A stretch of DNA of 48,617 nucleotides from Flavobacterium xanthum (GTDB lineage Bacteria > Bacteroidota > Bacteroidia > Flavobacteriales > Flavobacteriaceae). Where the stretch lies: assembly GCF_900142695.1 (NCBI RefSeq), contig NZ_FRBU01000025.1, forward strand, positions 1 to 48,617, written 5' to 3'. Shown piece by piece: positions 9,013 to 17,837 of this stretch. Both the position numbers and the translations under genes were made by a program. The notes under the pieces are model-generated. The model made no database searches. It saw only the letters and a program-made list of their open reading frames with translations, and was not told where the DNA came from. Each line of letters begins with the position of its first letter. Position 1 is the stretch's first letter.

Positions 9013-10476
9013 TTATAATTTGCTGATATAACTTCCGTAAATATCTTTAAACTGATAGCCTTCAGAAAAACGATCTTTGCTTAGTTTTTTGTATTCAACC
9101 AAAGCCCAAAGTATAAATTCCTTCATGAAAAATTTATCTTCCTTGGCGAGTTGAGGTTGATATTTCTTGATTAAAACTTCAAGAGGAACAATATTTCCCA
9201 AGATTCTTTCATATTCTTCATCAGAACAATCATCTAGTAATTCGAAACCACTTTCGGCAAAAAACCATTCGATGATATCTGTATAAGCTGTTTTTTCATC
9301 TTGCTTTTCCAGTTTTTCAATTTTTGGAAAATAAGCTGGAAAAAAGGTATGGATTGCATCGCCTAATAAGTGCTGTGCTACAACGGCTGCACCCTCCTGC
9401 TCTCCTTCATATACTAATTCTACTTTTCCGGTAATCGCAGGGATGATTCCCATAAAATCAGACAAACGTAAAGTAGTGTGATCCGCTCCTGATTTCAATG
9501 CTCTGCGTTCCGCTGTACTTAATAAATTCTCAAAAGCAGTAATGCTCAATCTGGCGCTTACACCACTTTTATTGTCTATGTATTCACTCTCACGAGCCTC
9601 AAAACTGATTTGTTCCAATAAGTCCCTCGCTAATGAAGGAACATAGACCATATCATTCTGCACTTTATCTAATTTAGCTTCTTGCTCTGTAATTGTTCTC
9701 GCAATTTTTATCGTATCGGGATAATGTGTCAAAATTTGAGAACCAATTCTGTCTTTCAATGGTGTTACAATACTTCCACGATTGGTGTAATCCTCTGGAT
9801 TTGCCGTAAAGACAAATTGCATGTCCAAGGGCATTCTTAATTTGAAACCACGGATTTGAATGTCACCTTCTTGCAAAATATTAAACAAAGCAACTTGGAT
9901 TCTTGCTTGTAAATCAGGTAATTCATTAATTACAAAAATACAGCGATTCGCTCTTGGAATCATCCCAAAGTGAATCACTCGATCATCAGCATAGGATAAT
10001 TTCAGATTTGCGGCTTTAATCGGATCTACATCTCCTATTAAATCGGCAACAGTTACGTCTGGCGTAGCTAGCTTCTCGAAGAACCGATCGCTTCTGTGCA
10101 GCCAAGAAATGGGAGTTTCATCCCCTTTTTCGGCAATTAAGTTTTTGGCAAAACGAGAAATTGGTTTCAAAGGATCGTCATTAATTTCTGAACCCGCTAC
10201 AAACGGAATGTATTCGTCTAATAATTCAATCATTTTACGTGCTAACCTCGTTTTGGCTTGACCACGAAGTCCCAGTAAATTGATGTTATGACGTGATAAA
10301 ATGGCGCGCTCCAACTCTGGAATTACCGTATTTTCAAATCCATGAACGCCTTCGAATGTTGGTTTTCCTGATTTGATTTTTTCTCTCAGGTTCAAACGCA
10401 ATTCATCTTTTATGCTTTTGCTTTCGTATCCTGATTTTTTTAATTCGCCTAATGTTTTTATATTTTCTATTTTCAT
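9013..10476 (-). CDS. MoxR/magnesium-chelatase-like AAA+ ATPase
   Basis: An AAA+ ATPase of 487 residues from the ChlI/MoxR clade. These usually work with a VWA-domain partner as a chaperone-like or cofactor-inserting complex. Seen: Walker A GLRGQAKT (69-76), where the sixth residue is Ala not Gly; Walker B region CIFVINELPDL (179-189), where Asn184 replaces the usual Asp before Glu185; sensor 1 FTANPEDY (223-230); and a probable arginine finger in TPLKDRIG (238-245). The VWA partner gene lies just upstream, 125 bases away on the same strand. The client is unknown. It is often annotated as magnesium chelatase, but nothing nearby suggests chlorophyll or cobalamin synthesis. Confidence 0.8.
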   Translation of the reverse strand: MKIENIKTLGELKKSGYESKSIKDELRLNLREKIKSGKPTFEGVHGFENTVIPELERAILSRHNINLLGLRGQAKTRLARKMIELLDEYIPFVAGSEINDDPLKPISRFAKNLIAEKGDETPISWLHRSDRFFEKLATPDVTVADLIGDVDPIKAANLKLSYADDRVIHFGMIPRANRCIFVINELPDLQARIQVALFNILQEGDIQIRGFKLRMPLDMQFVFTANPEDYTNRGSIVTPLKDRIGSQILTHYPDTIKIARTITEQEAKLDKVQNDMVYVPSLARDLLEQISFEARESEYIDNKSGVSARLSITAFENLLSTAERRALKSGADHTTLRLSDFMGIIPAITGKVELVYEGEQEGAAVVAQHLLGDAIHTFFPAYFPKIEKLEKQDEKTAYTDIIEWFFAESGFELLDDCSDEEYERILGNIVPLEVLIKKYQPQLAKEDKFFMKEFILWALVEYKKLSKDRFSEGYQFKDIYGSYISKL

Positions 10477-10601
10477 GTTTGAAATTTAACGATTGAAAGA
10501 GGGACTACTTTAAAAATTGTTTTCCTGCTCTTGCTATCTATTATCTTGATTAATTATCCTGTTCTCTTTATTTTTTTTGCTCTACAGTCGTTTCTACCGT
10601 T

Positions 10602-11720
10602 TTATTTAATTCTCTTCTTTCTATTAGTTTCATAATCTTCAAAAATCATTTCGCCCAAACCTTTCAATCCAGTATAGAACGCTTTTCCTTGATTGGCTTC
10701 GGTAAATTTATTGACAAACTGCTGTAGATAAGGATCATTAGCAATCATAAAAGTAGTAATCGGAATGTGTAATTTACGGGCTTGTTGCGCTTGACTGTAG
10801 CATTTATCTACAATATATTCATCCAGACCATTGCTATTCATATAATACGAACCGTCCTTTTCCCGAACACAACTTGGTTTCCCATCCGTAATCATGAATA
10901 TTTGTTTATTGGTATTTCGTTTTCTACGAAGTAAGTCCATTGCTAGTTGCAAGCCTGCGACCGTATTAGTGTGGAATGGTCCTACTTTTAAATAAGGTAA
11001 ATCTTTAATAGCAATCGTCCAAGCATCATTTCCAAAAACTAATATGTCTAAAGTATCTTTTGGATAACGTGTTGTAATTAGTTCCGCTAGAGCCATTGCT
11101 ACTTTTTTAGCTGGTGTAATTCTATCTTCACCATACAAGATCATACTGTGACTAATATCAATCATCAAGACGGTGCTCATCTGAGATTTAAATTGTGTTT
11201 CTTCAACAACCAAATCATTTTCAGTCAGCATAAAACTGTCGACTCCATTATTGATTTGGGCATTTCGCAAACTTTCTGTCAATGAGATTCGCTCTAGTCC
11301 ATCACCAAAATGAAATTCGCGAAATTCACCAGTATGTTCGTCACCATTTCCGGCATGTTTGGTCTTGTGATTTCCACTGCCACTGCGCTTTAAATTCCCA
11401 AAAATAGTGTCTAAAGCCTGCTGCCGAATAGCTCGCTCTGTTTTTGATGTAATTCCAATTCCTGAACTTCCATCTTCTTTAAGTTCATCACGGATATATC
11501 CTTTTTTCTTTAAATCTTCGATAAAATTATCAATGGTGTAATTTTCATCCGTCAATTTATATTCTTTGTCTAATTCCCGCAACCAGTCGATTGCTTCATC
11601 AAAATCTCCAGAAGTATGTGTGATTAATTCCTTGAAAATTCCAAAGAGTTTATCAAACGGAGATTGATTTGGCGCTTCGTATTGCTTGAAATAAAAACCT
11701 TTTCTATTGTCATTTTTCAT
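10602..11720 (-). CDS. VWA-domain protein, partner of the MoxR-like ATPase
   Basis: A 372-residue cytoplasmic protein with no signal peptide. Residues 1-175 are mostly helical and charged, including a GSGNHKTKHAGNGDEH linker. A VWA domain follows from about 180. Its metal-ion-dependent adhesion site is complete: DISHS (188-192), Thr251/Thr253 in HTNT, and Asp279 in MITDGKPS. In ChlD/ViaA-like systems the VWA protein presents substrate to the AAA+ ring. The adjacent downstream ATPase fits this pairing. The actual substrate and process are unknown. Confidence 0.8.
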   Translation of the reverse strand: MKNDNRKGFYFKQYEAPNQSPFDKLFGIFKELITHTSGDFDEAIDWLRELDKEYKLTDENYTIDNFIEDLKKKGYIRDELKEDGSSGIGITSKTERAIRQQALDTIFGNLKRSGSGNHKTKHAGNGDEHTGEFREFHFGDGLERISLTESLRNAQINNGVDSFMLTENDLVVEETQFKSQMSTVLMIDISHSMILYGEDRITPAKKVAMALAELITTRYPKDTLDILVFGNDAWTIAIKDLPYLKVGPFHTNTVAGLQLAMDLLRRKRNTNKQIFMITDGKPSCVREKDGSYYMNSNGLDEYIVDKCYSQAQQARKLHIPITTFMIANDPYLQQFVNKFTEANQGKAFYTGLKGLGEMIFEDYETNRKKRIK

Positions 11721-11854
11721 AATTGTTAAAATTACATCATTTTCAAATGACCCTGCACAAACGTTTATTAATTTTTAGTTAAAAGCGTTTCAATAAAAAT
11801 AGGTATTCGAATAATGGAGCCAAGAATGCTCTTTCTAACGTAATCTAAAAAAAA

Positions 11855-12277
11855 TCAAAAGAATTCCCCATCCACATAATACCAATTCCCATTTTCAAGT
11901 TTAAAAGAAGAAAGTTCATGATGAATTTGCTGCTGCCGTTTAGAGTCCAAAAAGTAGGCTTTGAACTCCACCGTATATTCGGTGACGTATATAATTTCTA
12001 ATTGAAGCCATTTATTACTGGTCGCCCAATTAAGAATTTCTGATTTAGAATGGGAACTTCTTTTGGAGACATGAGTTGTTGCTACCAAATAATCAGCTTG
12101 ATGCGTCACATAGGCCGAATAACGAGAACGCATTAACAATTCAGCTGTTGTTGCTTTTTGAATGCCATTAATAATGGGTTCACAACATTCCTGATAGGAT
12201 TTACCCAAACCGCAAAAACAAGTATTCTGGTTGCTATTTAGCATGCTACTTTTAAAGAGAAGTTGTTGCTTGGCCAT
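11855..12277 (-). CDS. YchJ-family SEC-C motif protein
   Basis: A small protein of the YchJ family. The SEC-C zinc-binding motif is visible as CFCGLGKSYQECC (residues 21-33), followed by the family motif AELLMRSRYSAYVTHQADYL. The C-terminal half, with TVEFKAYF and a WYYVDGEFF end, is the NTF2-like YchJ middle domain. Function is not established; SEC-C zinc sites often mediate protein or ribosome contacts. The ATG at 12277 overlaps the upstream gene by 26 bases and has AGGA before it; an in-frame ATG at 12244 would avoid the overlap and still keep the zinc motif. It is the last gene of a three-gene minus-strand operon. Confidence 0.8.
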   Translation of the reverse strand: MAKQQLLFKSSMLNSNQNTCFCGLGKSYQECCEPIINGIQKATTAELLMRSRYSAYVTHQADYLVATTHVSKRSSHSKSEILNWATSNKWLQLEIIYVTEYTVEFKAYFLDSKRQQQIHHELSSFKLENGNWYYVDGEFF

Positions 12278-12494
12278 TAAGTCCTACTATTCTTTGGTGT
12301 AATTGATTCAACAAAACTTGATACCTACTTATTTCTATCAGGTCTTCATCTTCTTCGGCAAAATCGAGTAATTCATCTAGCTCTTCACTAACTTCAACTA
12401 ATTTATTGTTGGCTTCGTTGGCATTTTTTTCAGCTATAAAATCAATTATTTCTTGAACACCACTTTTTACTTGGTCAAATTTATTTATTTCCAT
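12252..12494 (-). CDS. Small acidic hypothetical protein
   Basis: An 80-residue soluble protein I do not recognise. It is strongly acidic and predicted helical, with a central VSEELDELLDFAEEDEDLIE stretch and heptad-like spacing that could form a coiled coil. It sits between a 50-residue basic protein (11 bases upstream) and the YchJ-family gene, which it overlaps. The tight packing supports a real gene and suggests joint expression. Confidence 0.6.
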   Translation of the reverse strand: MEINKFDQVKSGVQEIIDFIAEKNANEANNKLVEVSEELDELLDFAEEDEDLIEISRYQVLLNQLHQRIVGLNGQATTSL

Positions 12495-12505
12495 GATGCG
12501 CCTTT

Positions 12506-12658
12506 TTAGTTCTTTTCCGAAGCGTTATTTTCATTAAACTTCTTTACAATTTGCTTTAACTTTTCTTTGCGCACAATTTCCGCTTGCTTTACTTTATCTT
12601 GTGCTTTATGCAATTTGTCGTTGTGTTTTTTAATATTTCTGTCGTTATTTCTACTCAT
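12506..12658 (-). CDS. Small highly charged hypothetical protein (50 residues)
   Basis: The frame starts MSRNNDRNIKKHNDKLHKAQ and ends NENNASEKN. It is lysine-rich, free of hydrophobic runs and predicted to be one long helix. Its stop lies 11 bases before the ATG of the 80-residue acidic protein, giving an ordered series of small genes before ychJ. No family is recognised. A basic and an acidic helical protein side by side could form a heterodimer, but that is speculation. Confidence 0.5.
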   Translation of the reverse strand: MSRNNDRNIKKHNDKLHKAQDKVKQAEIVRKEKLKQIVKKFNENNASEKN

Positions 12659-13025
12659 GGTCTTATGCTAAAAAATTATGAATTCATTTATTTGATTCAA
12701 AAATGTCCTGCAAAGTTCGGGTTATTTATTGAAATTCAAGTTGTTTTTAATTTGACAATTTGTTCTTTTAAATAGCATTAGCTATGATTTTCAATTTTGG
12801 TTCTCCAAATCAGAATGTGTAGTCCTAATTTTTCAAGATGATTTTAAAGAAATTCGAATTCTAAAACTATTAAAAAGGTCATAATTATTGGCGTTGCAAG
12901 AAAAAATGATGTAAAACATTGAAAATTAAAGAGATAACTAAATATCAAAAAGTTTCCTCCTGAACATTTTTTTTATATATTTAGTTTTTTAATGATGCAG
13001 TGATCAAAAACATATTATTCCCTAT
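12659..13025. other. Divergent intergenic region
   Basis: About 370 bases between the minus-strand ychJ operon and the plus-strand sensor kinase. It must carry both promoters. A near-match TATATTTA occurs near 12975-12985, upstream of the kinase, but it lacks the final G of TAnnTTTG. I see no RNA gene or reading frame. Confidence 0.4.
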
Positions 13026-15869
13026 ATGAACTCTGAAAAAAAACACACTAAATTGACTAAATGGTTCTTTAAAAGGCCAAAAATAACGGGAGTAATTACG
13101 TTCTTATTTTTGAGTTTTATTGCCAGTTTTATCGTAGTACAGCAATATAAATTGATAAAAGAAGACGAGCAGAACGAAATGAACACGATTCTTCATGTCG
13201 TGCATCAAAACATTGAACAATCGCTTAAAAATTGTTATACCACTACACTGACTTTAGCACTCACTATCGATAGCAACGGGATTCCTGAAAATTTTGACAG
13301 TGTTGGCAAAACACTAATGGCCTCAAATGCCAATATTAATGCGGTACAGTTAGTTCCAAAAGGAATTATAAAATACATATATCCCATGAAAGGGAATGAA
13401 GCGGCTATGAATTTAAATATTCTAACGGATCCTTATCTTAAGGAGGAAGCTTTAAAATCAATTGCAACTCAAAAAATGTATTTTGCAGGGCCTTTAAAAT
13501 TAAAGCAAGGCGGAATGGGAATTGTAGGAAGGTTTCCCGTTTTTGAAAATAATAAATTTTGGGGGTTTTCAGCGGTAATTATCAAACTAGAAACACTTTT
13601 GAAATCATCGGGAATCGACAATATAGATGATTCTAAATATTATTTTCAATTTTCAAAATATGACCCTACAGAGCAGAAAGAAATTTTTTATTTACCTAAT
13701 AAAAGCGATTTTTCCAGCAACTACAATGTTTCAATAAAAATTCCGGACGGTGATTGGAAGTTATACATCATTTCAAAAAATCAAAATTATCTTTATTCTC
13801 AAATTTTAATTCCTGGAATCATTGGAATCATTATAGCCGCACTTTTTGGGCTATTAATATTTACGCTTTTAAAAATACCGGAAGAATTACAGTCATTAGT
13901 GAGTATTCAGGCTACTAAACTTTTAAATTCTGAAATAAAATTTGGGGCTATTTTTGATCAAGCAGCGATAGGAATTGCTCACATAGATACCTTTACAGGA
14001 AATTTTATTGAAATCAACAATCAATATTGCCAATTATTAGGATATACACAGCAGGAAATGAAAGAGCGTAACTTTCAATTCGTAACCCATCCAAAAGACA
14101 TAGAAGAAGATTTACTGAATCTTGAAAAACTGCGAGAAGGAAAGATTGCAGCGTATACAATGGAAAAGCGGTACATTACAAAAGAGGGTGCTATTGTTTG
14201 GATAAATTCAACTGTCTCTCCGCTATTAAAAAAAAATAAAAAAGTAACTACACACATATCTATAGTTGAGGATATTTCAACAAAAAAAGAAGCTGAGTAT
14301 TTAATTAAAAAAAATGAAACACGATTTAAGAGTCTGTTTGAAGACTCCCCAATGCCGTTAAGAGAAGAAGATTTTTCTGAAGTTAAAAAGTACTTAGAAG
14401 AACTGAAATTATTAAATAAAAGTAAAGATATAGTAACTGCTTTTTTTTATGCCAACCCACTCGTTGTAGAAAAGTGCCATTCCTTAATTCAGGTCATTAA
14501 TATAAATAAGGCCAGTTTAAAATTATACAAGGTCAAATCTAAAGAAGATTTAATTGAAGCGAAGTCAGAACTATTTAACATAAGATCCAAAAAAGATTTC
14601 ATTGAGAATTTAATCGCTATCACCCAAGGGAAGAAGCACTTCATTATCGATACGATAATAAAAAATGCCAAAGGAGAATTCCGTAACATTAATTTAAGAT
14701 GGAATATAGTTAAAAGTTACACAAAAACATTCGAACGAATCATTGTCTCTACAGAAGATATTACAGATAGAATGGCCACTGAAAAAATTATCCTCGACAC
14801 AAAACAAAGAGTAGAATCATTAATTAATACCATTGACGGAATAGTTTGGGAATGCGATGCTACAAACTTTTCGTTTAATTTTATAAGTAAAAAAGTAGAA
14901 AATATTTTGGGATATACTGCTGCCGAATGGCTTGCAGAACCTACATTTTGGCAGGATCATATCTACTGGGAAGACCAAGAAATGGTTCGGAATTATTGCA
15001 AACTGAAAACAGAACAAAATTTAAACCATGACTTTGAATATCGCATGGTTGCTAAAGACCATTCTATTGTTTGGCTCAGGGACATCGTAAACGTAGTTTT
15101 AGAAAATGGCAAAGCAATTAGTTTACGTGGTATTATGATTGACATAACTAAAACTAAAGAAGCGGAAAAAGAGTTGAATACTTCCTACACTATGGTCACC
15201 GAACAAAATAAAAGATTATTGAATTTTTCCTATATTGTTTCCCATAATTTAAGATCACACACCAGCAATATCGCCTCTATCGTTTCTTTGATTGAATCCT
15301 CTGAATCCGAAGAAGAAAGAGAACAAATGATACAGTTATTAAAAACTGTTTCCGGTTCTCTTAACGAAACCATGGTACACTTAAATGAAGTCATAAATAT
15401 TAGAAATAATATTGGACTAGTATCTGAATCTTTGAATTTAGCACATTATATTACAACTGTAAAAAGTGTGCTTTCTGAACAAATCACCAGTCATGAAGTA
15501 ACTATTTCATCTGATATACCGCAGGATACTTTTATTAATTATAACCCTGCTTATCTGGAAAGTATACTGTATAATATTATTTCAAACTCAATTCGATACA
15601 GACATTCTTCCCGTAAACCCATCATAAAAATTAATTTAGCGGTCGAAAATGATAGGAAAGTACTTCAAATTTCAGATAATGGCATAGGTATTGATCTTGT
15701 GAGAAACGCTGACAAAATTTTTGGTATGTACAAGACTTTCACGAACAATTCTGATTCCAAAGGAATTGGATTGTTTATCACCAAAAATCAAATTGATGCG
15801 ATGGGAGGAAATATTACTGTGGAAAGCGAACCCAATGTTGGAACTACCTTTAAAATTTATATTCAATGA
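13026..15869 (+). CDS. CHASE-PAS sensor histidine kinase
   Basis: A 947-residue membrane sensor kinase. Order of parts: membrane segment (about 20-38); periplasmic CHASE-like domain (about 45-250), which in this family binds small ligands; second membrane segment (about 259-282); then three PAS-type domains (about 303-420, 430-590 and 595-715). PAS 1 and 3 have PAC-like ends, EDISTKKEAE and IDITKTKEAE. HisKA follows with His740 in FSYIVSHNLRSHTSN, then HATPase with the N box LYNIISNSIRYRH (848-860), G1 DNGIGID (884-890) and G2 SKGIGLFITK (911-920). All catalytic motifs are present. The response regulator gene overlaps its stop codon (ATGA), so the two are a matched pair. The ligand is unknown. 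Confidence 0.85.
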   Translation: MNSEKKHTKLTKWFFKRPKITGVITFLFLSFIASFIVVQQYKLIKEDEQNEMNTILHVVHQNIEQSLKNCYTTTLTLALTIDSNGIPENFDSVGKTLMASNANINAVQLVPKGIIKYIYPMKGNEAAMNLNILTDPYLKEEALKSIATQKMYFAGPLKLKQGGMGIVGRFPVFENNKFWGFSAVIIKLETLLKSSGIDNIDDSKYYFQFSKYDPTEQKEIFYLPNKSDFSSNYNVSIKIPDGDWKLYIISKNQNYLYSQILIPGIIGIIIAALFGLLIFTLLKIPEELQSLVSIQATKLLNSEIKFGAIFDQAAIGIAHIDTFTGNFIEINNQYCQLLGYTQQEMKERNFQFVTHPKDIEEDLLNLEKLREGKIAAYTMEKRYITKEGAIVWINSTVSPLLKKNKKVTTHISIVEDISTKKEAEYLIKKNETRFKSLFEDSPMPLREEDFSEVKKYLEELKLLNKSKDIVTAFFYANPLVVEKCHSLIQVININKASLKLYKVKSKEDLIEAKSELFNIRSKKDFIENLIAITQGKKHFIIDTIIKNAKGEFRNINLRWNIVKSYTKTFERIIVSTEDITDRMATEKIILDTKQRVESLINTIDGIVWECDATNFSFNFISKKVENILGYTAAEWLAEPTFWQDHIYWEDQEMVRNYCKLKTEQNLNHDFEYRMVAKDHSIVWLRDIVNVVLENGKAISLRGIMIDITKTKEAEKELNTSYTMVTEQNKRLLNFSYIVSHNLRSHTSNIASIVSLIESSESEEEREQMIQLLKTVSGSLNETMVHLNEVINIRNNIGLVSESLNLAHYITTVKSVLSEQITSHEVTISSDIPQDTFINYNPAYLESILYNIISNSIRYRHSSRKPIIKINLAVENDRKVLQISDNGIGIDLVRNADKIFGMYKTFTNNSDSKGIGLFITKNQIDAMGGNITVESEPNVGTTFKIYIQ

Positions 15870-16261
15870 CAAAAAAAGCAATCTGGATAGTTGACGATGA
15901 TGCCATTTACCAAATTATAGTAAACAAAATAATTCAAAGGTCAGCGATGTTTTCGGCGATTTCCTCTTTCAAAAATGGTAGAGAAGTAATTGATAACTTG
16001 CATCATGCTGCAGCAATTAATGGTGATCTTCCGGACATCATTTTATTGGATATCAATATGCCTATAATGGATGGATGGGAATTTATGGAAGCAATGGCAC
16101 TTATAAAACCTAAATTGCAAAAAGAAATCGTCGTCTATATTGTCAGTTCCTCGATTGCCATTGAAGATAAAAACAAATCAAAATCGTATGAAAATATTTT
16201 AGGATACCTCTCCAAACCCATCACTGTAAATGATTTGGTATTAATTGCTTCAAATGATTAA
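15866..16261 (+). CDS. Single-domain response regulator (CheY-like)
   Basis: A 131-residue receiver domain with no output domain. Seen: acidic pocket IVDDDAIY (8-15), phosphoacceptor Asp62 in LLDINMP, switch Ser/Thr near 94-96 in IVSSS, and Lys117 in LSKPI. It overlaps the sensor kinase gene by four bases, so it is very likely phosphorylated by that kinase. With no DNA-binding domain, it should act by protein contact or pass the phosphate onward. Confidence 0.85.
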   Translation: MTKKAIWIVDDDAIYQIIVNKIIQRSAMFSAISSFKNGREVIDNLHHAAAINGDLPDIILLDINMPIMDGWEFMEAMALIKPKLQKEIVVYIVSSSIAIEDKNKSKSYENILGYLSKPITVNDLVLIASND

Positions 16262-16319
16262 TAAAAGAATGCAATAAAGCTTCATAAAAAAATAGCAAAC
16301 AATACTGTCAGAACTAACA

Positions 16320-16802
16320 TCAGTGAAATTCTTTTTTTATTTCTTCTAATGTTTTAGTAGTAAAGAGGAGTTCATTGATGATTTGTTGTCTCAAAAGATC
16401 AATATCATTACAATCAAAATATCGAGCCCACGACGTTAAAGTAAGTAAATTTCGAACTTGTTTGATGCGCTTGGTAGTTTCAAAACTAGTTCGCAAAATT
16501 GCTTTTTTATCATAGTTTGGATTGTTTTTATGCTGATAATTAACGGTTTTATTTGAGAAATTTACTTCTAAATAATAGAGTTCTTCCAAAGCATTATCTG
16601 GATAAAAGTGGTCCCATGGAGCGAAACCTAATTTAATTTTAGAAGGAGTTACTGGGTCTAATGGCTCTAAACGCCATTTGCTATTTGCTAATCGTCCCCA
16701 ATGATTGGATACACGATACATTCCTAAATTAGTATAATAATACTTACTTCCCGACTTACTATCGTATTGCAGTTTCATGCCATTGACAGTCTCAATAGGC
16801 AT
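16320..16802 (-). CDS. Conserved-looking hypothetical protein
   Basis: I do not recognise the family. The protein is soluble and rich in aromatic residues, with blocks SGSKYYYTNLGMYRVSNHWG and KWRLEPL that look like a compact beta-rich domain, and a helical C-terminus ending EEIKKEFH. The frame is open much further upstream to 17048, but that part is antisense to the neighbouring gene and unlikely. I chose the ATG at 16802 (MPIETVNGMKL). An in-frame ATG at 16865 is the alternative and would lie four bases after a TATCTTTG promoter-like element (16877-16870), which would make the mRNA leaderless. It is divergent from the gene at 16956. Confidence 0.55.
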   Translation of the reverse strand: MPIETVNGMKLQYDSKSGSKYYYTNLGMYRVSNHWGRLANSKWRLEPLDPVTPSKIKLGFAPWDHFYPDNALEELYYLEVNFSNKTVNYQHKNNPNYDKKAILRTSFETTKRIKQVRNLLTLTSWARYFDCNDIDLLRQQIINELLFTTKTLEEIKKEFH

Positions 16803-16918
16803 TTCACTAAATACACAAAAAGTATTTTTGAAAGAATTTGGGTTGGGGCGAAAAAAAATTTCCATCAAGCAAAGATAATCAGAAAGAGCAAATCCTAGCA
16901 AGACAATGTATAATTGAT

Positions 16919-16926
16919 TAACTTTG
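16919..16926 (+). promoter_or_regulatory. Probable -7 element (TAACTTTG)
   Basis: TAACTTTG matches the Bacteroidota TAnnTTTG -7 consensus and lies 29 bases before the ATG at 16956, giving a short leader. No good TTTG -33 element is seen at the usual distance. Confidence 0.4.
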
Positions 16927-16955
16927 CCGACAAGATTTACTTTAAAAAAATTATT

Positions 16956-17201
16956 ATGACTAAAGCTTCTGAAGAAAGAATGTTGCAAAAAGGGGTTTAC
17001 ACCGGAATCATGGAAAAAGATGAAAATAACAACTTTTTTTGTGGACAATATCTTTTAGACTACCAAATGGCTACCAAATATACTGTAGGAGATTGGATAA
17101 CCATCAAATCAATTATCGAAAATCCTAGCGATATCAGCCATAACAAGTATCCAAAAAAATCAAAAAATTTCGATAAAGCGAATAATAAGCCACAACAATA
17201 A
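16956..17201 (+). CDS. Small hypothetical protein
   Basis: An 81-residue soluble protein I do not recognise. It starts MTKASEERMLQKGVYTG. A central hydrophobic region, FFCGQYLLDYQMATKYTVGDW, suggests a small beta fold, and the tail is basic and low in complexity (KYPKKSKNFDKANNKPQQ). The frame is open 14 codons further upstream, but this ATG follows the TAACTTTG promoter-like element and avoids running into the divergent gene's promoter. Confidence 0.55.
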   Translation: MTKASEERMLQKGVYTGIMEKDENNNFFCGQYLLDYQMATKYTVGDWITIKSIIENPSDISHNKYPKKSKNFDKANNKPQQ

Positions 17202-17295
17202 CCTGTTTTAGAGCTTTAATTCTTTGAAATCCAACCCTTAGAAAAGACTTTTTTTTAAAATTTGTTGGTCATAAACCAAAAAAATAAAAAAAAGT

Positions 17296-17303
17296 GTACC
17301 TTT
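17296..17303 (+). promoter_or_regulatory. Probable -7 element (TACCTTTG) of the J-KTSC gene
   Basis: TACCTTTG fits TAnnTTTG exactly. The transcript would start near 17310, leaving a leader of about 65 bases before the ATG at 17375. TTTG/TTGG at 17261-17268 is 27-31 bases upstream, a longer spacing than usual. Confidence 0.5.
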
Positions 17304-17374
17304 GCAAAAAATTTGTCGATTTTGAAATCAAATTATATTGATTTTATAGTAAAAGACAAGTAGTTACCTTATTT

Positions 17375-17815
17375 ATGAAAAAAATAGTTGAATACCGCAA
17401 ACTGCTAAATGTAGACAAAACTGCAGAGCTAAAAGATTTGAAAACGATTTATCGTAATGCGATGAAAGAAGCGCATCCTGATAAATTTCAGGGCGATGAA
17501 GCTGGATTGAAAGCTGCTGAAGAAAATAGTAAAAAAATCATTGAAGCTTATCATTTCTTGGTTAGCATCAATCCTGAAACATTAAAATTAAACTTACCAG
17601 AATATACTGAAACAATAGCAACAGCTACAATTTCAGACTATAAGTTTGTTGAAGGAAGATTAATCATCAATTTCTCAAACGGTAGTGTTTATGAATATAT
17701 TAGTGTTCCTAAAGCAACTTACGTAAAAATGGTCAACGCTGATTCTCCTGGAAGATTTGCGAAAAGACACATTCTAAATTCGTTTACTTGGAGAAAAACA
17801 ATCAATCAAGATTAA
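17375..17815 (+). CDS. J-domain and KTSC-domain fusion protein
   Basis: A 146-residue cytoplasmic protein. Residues about 5-68 are a DnaJ-type J domain with the HPD motif in KEAHPDKFQGD, the part that stimulates DnaK ATPase. Residues about 85-142 form a KTSC domain: INFSNGSVYEYISVP, then FAKRHILNSFTWRK. KTSC is found alone or fused to other domains and may bind nucleic acid; its role is not settled. The full DnaJ (Gly/Phe, zinc) regions are absent, so this is a specialised co-chaperone, perhaps bringing DnaK to the KTSC target. It is monocistronic, between its own promoter and a strong terminator. Confidence 0.8.
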   Translation: MKKIVEYRKLLNVDKTAELKDLKTIYRNAMKEAHPDKFQGDEAGLKAAEENSKKIIEAYHFLVSINPETLKLNLPEYTETIATATISDYKFVEGRLIINFSNGSVYEYISVPKATYVKMVNADSPGRFAKRHILNSFTWRKTINQD

Positions 17816-17837
17816 TTCTTTACCACATAAAATTTTA

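Noticed and set aside
13900..15900. Four minus-strand frames inside the sensor kinase gene
   Set aside because: Shadows of the kinase coding frame.
16866..17049. Upstream extension of the hypothetical gene at 16320 to 17048
   Set aside because: This part is antisense to the gene at 16956 and would cover both promoter elements; no sign of protein-like composition.
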